From IMG/VR virus record IMGVR_UViG_3300035698_016499, positions 1-21,501 of that record: a DNA stretch of 21,501 bases. One strand, given 5' to 3'. Below, in pieces: positions 17,092 through 21,501 of the stretch. Origin of the DNA: a virus. The first letter of the stretch is position 1; the number at the start of each line of letters is the position of its first letter. Under the pieces are notes generated by a model. The model did no database searches, was not told the origin of the DNA, and worked only from the letters and a program-made list of their open reading frames with translations. The position numbers were made by a program, and so were the translations under genes.

Positions 17092-20000
17092 ATGTTTCTC
17101 CCTGTCACTAAGGTCTTGAAGTTGGTGTCCTCGTCGTAGGTGAATTCCAGATCCCCTAAAACTAAATACTCTGCCGGTCCCGGTGCTATACTTTTGGCAC
17201 CGTCATCGTCGTGAGCAATATAAGTTACTTTCAATGTACCATCCGAAGGTGTTGTACCGGTAGGAAGCGCAAGAAGTACCCTGTTAGCGGTTTCACCCGT
17301 GTAGTTTGGTATATCCATACCATCGTTACCTATGATACAGGCGGCGTTAGCTGAGCCCTTCAGGGGCAACCCATTATACTGCGGCACATAATCATAAAGT
17401 GTTAGGGGGATGTCATCGATATAAACTCCCCGGTACTCGTTAGAGTCCCCGCCGCCATCCATTGTGTTACTGTAAAAGGGATTCTTCACCAAGTAAACCT
17501 GTACCGCATCCGTTTCCCAAGGGGTACCTGAAAGCTGAACCCAGTCCGTATCCCTTACGGTCGTAAGCACCTCTTCCCGCACAACCAAGGCGCCATCTTG
17601 ACGAGCCTGCAAAGATAAAGGTACCACCACATAAGACACTCCGGGTACGGATTCTATAACTTGGATGACATCACCAGGGCGAAGAGGTTGTCCTAGCACC
17701 AGAGTTCCAAATAAACGACCTAACTCCGTTCGGATATTCCCGTCCACAATCGAAGAGGACTGGTTTTGACTAAGTACCACCGTAGCTTTTATGTCCACCC
17801 CAACATCAATAGCTTCTTTCGTCACCACATCAGCAGTACAGTGTCTCGTAGCATCCACCGTGGTTTGCACATTCCCCACCATAGAATTAGTGGTGTATTG
17901 GATGGTGTAATTTTCGTCATGTTGGTAGTCTACAATAACCTGAAGGCCCTCTGTAAGACGCCCGCCCGTCACGGGAACAAAGGCTAAGGGGGTCTCGCCG
18001 TCCTCGTTAAGGAAACTAAAGTCCTTACTCGTATTTGGGGAGAGCGGTCCAACATATTCGATGGATCTATCAAAGTTGTAGACATGCACGGTGTAAGGAT
18101 TAGTCCCCAAGTTATTCAAGTATTCCGGTCCTTGAAGAATAACGTGGTCTTCCGCTTCTACTACAAGGGGTGTCCCGGAAGGGATGTTCACGGGGGTTGT
18201 TCCGTCTAAGGGTTCTACCACTTGCAAGTAATCCCCAGCTTCCGTGGAACGACCTAAAACAAGAGGGTCCCCCGGGTGATATAAATTGTATGCGGAAGGA
18301 CTGACAATATCCGTAGTGCTCTCCGAGGAGTTCCTGTAAAAGGTTAGCACCTCAGTAACGGGCTGACGCTCAAACACATGCTTATCACTTGTCCGGAAAC
18401 GGAAAGACCCTTGGAAGATGTCCCGGAAATCATATTGAGTTGGGTCATTATAAGCGGCTGAAAGCTGCAAGACATCCGGTCGGATTACTTCCGCATCACG
18501 TAAATCCAGTATGACCTCACCAGTTTCAGTAGTAGCCGTGAAATAAAGATCCCAATCCGGTATATCTAGCATCTCGATAATAGGGTTGTCCGCAGAGATA
18601 CGTGGGTCCAGTGCCCGGAACTTAAGATTACCTATTTCACCTACGGGCTCAAACTGCCCCCGGATAACGGTCTCAAAGGAAAAAGCGAATGAGTCCGTAA
18701 CGGTAGCAAGGCTCTCCCCCCTCGTCCAAATATCTACTTTGCCGCCCCAATGAGTACCAGTACTCTCGTCTAAGTCCCGCATCATAAGACTATGCCCCGC
18801 CTCTACTACATTTACCTGGCGAACACCTGGTACGGTTGCTGCTTTTTGGGTGTAGCCCCGATAGGTTCCTGAGTCCACAGAGGACAAGACACCATCCGCA
18901 CGGGAAGCTAAACTTGCATTAGTCTCTGTATTCCGTCCCCCAAAGGTTTTGTCCGTGTTAGTGACAAAAACATCCGAGATCCCTTCCGGAATAACTGTAA
19001 TCTGTCCGGCGGAAAGGTTGCCAGCTTCCCCAGCGTCTATAGCTTGGATATAAGCACGAATGGACCAGCGCCCTGTAGCGGGATTGTAAACTGTTCCGGA
19101 ACCCGTAGCAGAGATACGGGCGGCTGATGTTGTCCTAAATAGAACACCCCCGTTAGAGATGATGGTGCCAATAGGAACGAACCTAGTCGTAGAGGGCCTC
19201 ACGGTCATGTAAAAAATAACCTCTCCTCTTGCCCTGTAACCGGATCTTCTAGTTGTACCCCTACGAGCGGCCAGATGATCAAAAGCATTGTCAATCATGT
19301 TCTGAGTGGATGCTGTATTTTGAAGGAAAAAGGCTTGCTGTAAAGCTAACTTATAAGGACTCTGCAGTACCGGTACGGAAACACCCTCCCCTGTAGGATC
19401 ATCTATAGCTAATAAGGTAGCTGTGCTTTGAGCAGTCTGTAAAAAGCCAACGATAAATCGAATACGCTCAGCTTCGGTTGAAAAGGGATCAATGAAAGTA
19501 TCCCTCAAATATGTCCCAGGCTTTACATCCACTTCAGGGTGAGACCGGAAAATAGCTAGGGTAGTATTCCTTACCACTTGCTGCCGTGTTACTCCAGGAA
19601 GGTTTGCTATTCGGGGGGTTACGATAAGGGGTGTCCCTGTAACCTCCTGTGACATGGCTGATTCGTACTCAACATCGCTAATCAAATACAATGCCGTCAC
19701 CGTGTAATAAATGGGGTCCTCATCAGGAATAGCTAGAAACTCATTATAAGGAACCGCGGGGTTCGTGCCGTCCGTAGGTGTAGCGGATCTATTATGAGTA
19801 AAAGAGAATTCCTTTCTTTCATTTACAGCATCTACCCTTACGGTAGTTCTAAACTTAGTCACGGTATCAGCGATTAGGATACCCTCATCAAAATTTGCTT
19901 GGATAACCGTCCCGGCCCTATCCACTTGGGTCCCAGTCACCCGGAAATACAAAGGATCAGCTACCGGTGTGCCATCATCTTGCAATACCACATCCGTATC

Positions 20001-20555
20001 TGTAACTAAGGTACCCGCTTCAGTAGTCACCTGCTCCGTATCATAGGAAATAACAGGTTGAAGATTAATACGCTTATAACCCGACAACCCCCCACCAGGG
20101 GAGATAGAGGCATGGAAGTTGTAGCCCGTAACATTTGGATCAGTCAGCCCTGGAAGGGTGATTTTAACTGTGCTGTCCTGTTGCTCTATATACACTCCGG
20201 AAGGAGCTATCACCGTAGCTTTAACATTCCGGTCTAAAGAAAGGTTAGCCTCAATGACACCCGGTAGAGTAGACTCCCCGTTAGATAAGACGGACACTAC
20301 CTCGACCCTGTTACCACCTTGCAATAATTGTAAGCCCTGTGGATACGCCGAAGGATTAGGCACCGTGAAAGTAGTACCCTCAAATAGAATGTAATCCGGA
20401 TCAGATGAAAAGCCGGAACCTCTTATAGAGACTTGCATGTCCGCTGTGTCGGGGTCCATTGTACCCGTAAAGAAGCGGGCAGATACATCCGTGCTAAAAA
20501 TATAAACCTCACGGTATACACCGTCAGGGGATAGGAATTTGGGTGTTACTGCCAT
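17088..20555 (-). CDS. Baseplate J / gp6-like wedge protein, 1155 aa
   Basis: An intact 1155-residue gene from ATG 20555, which shares its first base with the last base of the upstream stop (TAATG) and is preceded by GGAGG. The core at residues about 438-600 has the baseplate J signature: a strand with VIFYM, 'VPIGTIISNGGVLFRT', a spacer, 'AIDAGEAGNLSAGQITVIP', then 'VTNTDKTFGGRNTET' and a helix with 'YRGYTQKAATVPGVRQV'. These elements are characteristic of the Mu gp47, P2 J and T4 gp6 family, which forms the baseplate wedge ring. Residues about 25-170 are beta-rich and include GYNFHASISPGGGLSGYKRI, resembling a fibronectin-like module. The segment near 900-960 (EAIDVGVDIKATVVLSQNQ) matches the usual C-terminal domain of J-like proteins. 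At 1155 residues it is longer than P2 J (about 300) or T4 gp6 (about 660), because of added N- and C-terminal domains. Confidence 0.92.
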   Translation of the reverse strand: MAVTPKFLSPDGVYREVYIFSTDVSARFFTGTMDPDTADMQVSIRGSGFSSDPDYILFEGTTFTVPNPSAYPQGLQLLQGGNRVEVVSVLSNGESTLPGVIEANLSLDRNVKATVIAPSGVYIEQQDSTVKITLPGLTDPNVTGYNFHASISPGGGLSGYKRINLQPVISYDTEQVTTEAGTLVTDTDVVLQDDGTPVADPLYFRVTGTQVDRAGTVIQANFDEGILIADTVTKFRTTVRVDAVNERKEFSFTHNRSATPTDGTNPAVPYNEFLAIPDEDPIYYTVTALYLISDVEYESAMSQEVTGTPLIVTPRIANLPGVTRQQVVRNTTLAIFRSHPEVDVKPGTYLRDTFIDPFSTEAERIRFIVGFLQTAQSTATLLAIDDPTGEGVSVPVLQSPYKLALQQAFFLQNTASTQNMIDNAFDHLAARRGTTRRSGYRARGEVIFYMTVRPSTTRFVPIGTIISNGGVLFRTTSAARISATGSGTVYNPATGRWSIRAYIQAIDAGEAGNLSAGQITVIPEGISDVFVTNTDKTFGGRNTETNASLASRADGVLSSVDSGTYRGYTQKAATVPGVRQVNVVEAGHSLMMRDLDESTGTHWGGKVDIWTRGESLATVTDSFAFSFETVIRGQFEPVGEIGNLKFRALDPRISADNPIIEMLDIPDWDLYFTATTETGEVILDLRDAEVIRPDVLQLSAAYNDPTQYDFRDIFQGSFRFRTSDKHVFERQPVTEVLTFYRNSSESTTDIVSPSAYNLYHPGDPLVLGRSTEAGDYLQVVEPLDGTTPVNIPSGTPLVVEAEDHVILQGPEYLNNLGTNPYTVHVYNFDRSIEYVGPLSPNTSKDFSFLNEDGETPLAFVPVTGGRLTEGLQVIVDYQHDENYTIQYTTNSMVGNVQTTVDATRHCTADVVTKEAIDVGVDIKATVVLSQNQSSSIVDGNIRTELGRLFGTLVLGQPLRPGDVIQVIESVPGVSYVVVPLSLQARQDGALVVREEVLTTVRDTDWVQLSGTPWETDAVQVYLVKNPFYSNTMDGGGDSNEYRGVYIDDIPLTLYDYVPQYNGLPLKGSANAACIIGNDGMDIPNYTGETANRVLLALPTGTTPSDGTLKVTYIAHDDDGAKSIAPGPAEYLVLGDLEFTYDEDTNFKTLVTGRNI

Positions 20556-21501
20556 TAGGCTCCTCCACTAGATGACGAAAGGCCTACTGCCTCTGCCCCT
20601 AACATTAGTCCATTAGACCCCATTAGGGCTACCGTTCCAGGTGTTGTGAATACAATATTAAGCTCTATGGGTTTCGATGAGGCATTTCTCACCGTCACAT
20701 CAATCATGAAAGTAGTGGGATCTTGCTGATGTGGCTTGACCTCCACCTTATCCACGGAATATAAACGCTCTTTATAGGAGACGTCCTGGTACTTCGCTTG
20801 CTCCGTTTGAACACTCTGATACTTAGCTAAAGCCCGCCTCACGTCCTCATTTATCAAAGTAGAGACCCCAGAGAGAGCCTTTGCCCCAATACGTGATTGT
20901 AGGTTTGTGCCGTACCAGGGATGGTAAGGATTAGAACCTTTTACCGTCAGCACGATTTTCAAGGCAGCCTGGTAAAGCAGATCCTCATTTGCAATCATTA
21001 TACTTTGGCCACTCTCATCAAAACGAATGTCATTCTCAACGTATGTCCCACTGCAACGACGACAACGCTGTACCGCCATAGAATAAGTCACCTTGAAAGT
21101 AGGATTCGTTTGAAGAGGCTCTATAAACACGGGGTATTTAGAACCCCCATTTGCCTGGGTTGCTACTAATTGCCACGGCGGATATATTTGCCTCCCCATA
21201 GCACGTCGTTGATAGGTGTTTTTTCTCACAGCACCAAAGCCCAAAGAAGCTGCTGCACTACCCCCTATCTCTACATAGGATTTAGTACCCACAGAATGGG
21301 TATCCATAAACGACAGGTGCCCGTTAAAGGTTTCAGCAAAAGCTACAGCTAAGCCGTCCCGTTGAAGTAACGTCAATATTTGCTTGGCCGTATAGCGAGT
21401 AAGGCTTTGCACATCAAAAGTATAGGAATAATCGCCCCCGGAAGTTTTAAGGGTAACGGTATCCTCACCAGGGATGATATCAAAAGGACCGGAAAGGGCA
21501 C
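20555..21501 (-). CDS. gp25-like baseplate wedge protein, 5' end beyond window
   Basis: The reading frame is open to the right edge, giving 314 visible codons and a TAA at 20555-20557. A GTG at 21412 opens a frame of 285 codons, but no ribosome binding site precedes it and coding text continues upstream (FDIIPGEDTVTLKTSGGDYS), so the true start lies outside. The first visible part is a beta domain ending 'SYVEIGGSAAASLGFG', a pattern frequent in phage and flagellin-like proteins. A CRRCSGT pair of cysteines follows at about 21041-21064. The region from about 20985 to 20620 matches the GPW/gp25 lysozyme-like family of T4 gp25: 'LLYQAALKIVLTVKGSNP', YGT, 'SRIG', a helix with DVRRALAKYQ, a conserved E, and a closing 'FMIDVTVRN'. 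This family forms the wedge next to the inner tail tube and needs no catalytic activity. The gene sits directly before the J-like gene, as in many myoviruses. Confidence 0.88.
   Translation of the reverse strand, partial: ALSGPFDIIPGEDTVTLKTSGGDYSYTFDVQSLTRYTAKQILTLLQRDGLAVAFAETFNGHLSFMDTHSVGTKSYVEIGGSAAASLGFGAVRKNTYQRRAMGRQIYPPWQLVATQANGGSKYPVFIEPLQTNPTFKVTYSMAVQRCRRCSGTYVENDIRFDESGQSIMIANEDLLYQAALKIVLTVKGSNPYHPWYGTNLQSRIGAKALSGVSTLINEDVRRALAKYQSVQTEQAKYQDVSYKERLYSVDKVEVKPHQQDPTTFMIDVTVRNASSKPIELNIVFTTPGTVALMGSNGLMLGAEAVGLSSSSGGA

Noticed and set aside
21410-21412. GTG at 21412 as the start of the gp25-like gene
   Set aside because: No ribosome binding site precedes it and the frame stays open with coding-like text to the window edge.

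Overview
The window reads as one stretch of the late structural region of a large tailed bacteriophage with a contractile (myovirus-type) tail. All confident genes lie on the minus strand and are read from right to left with almost no spacing: four of the junctions overlap by 4 to 11 bases and one by a single base, and the largest gap is about 150 bases. Two hallmark families fix the identity: a T4 gp25-like baseplate wedge domain at the right edge, and a baseplate J / gp6-like protein beside it. I saw no host genes, transposases, integrases, tRNA genes or CRISPR repeats. TAA, TGA and TAG are all used as stops and no long gene contains an in-frame TAG, so the standard code applies. I cannot name the phage or its host; nothing here rules out a jumbo phage or a metagenomic contig.

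Layout in transcription order. The right edge holds the 3' part of a gp25-like wedge gene (20555 to beyond 21501), then a 1155-residue baseplate J-like protein (17088-20555). Next come three consecutive, overlapping small genes (16807-17091, 16491-16817, 16196-16498) that are paralogues of one another and of no family I recognise. A 478-residue tail or baseplate protein follows (14767-16203), then a giant 1665-residue protein with an SbsA-type Ig-like N-terminus and lectin-like modules (9707-14704). After the widest gap, which holds a small hairpin and a possible promoter, there is a 214-residue structural protein (8914-9558), then two roughly 1200-residue virion proteins (5302-8862 and 1646-5290). 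Last is a 5' fragment of at least 532 residues (1-1597) that runs off the left edge.

How they fit together. The gp25-like and J-like proteins would form the baseplate wedge, as in T4, P2 and Mu. The very large beta-rich, Gly/Thr/Ser/Pro-rich proteins downstream are best read as baseplate periphery, tail fibre or adhesin components that contact the host; this is inferred from composition, domain hints and position. The small paralogue trio is the most unusual element: it is compact, charged and rich in Trp, His and Met, unlike its neighbours. Its gene junctions carry repeated DNA that includes the ribosome binding sites, so it looks like a tandem gene amplification inside a baseplate operon.
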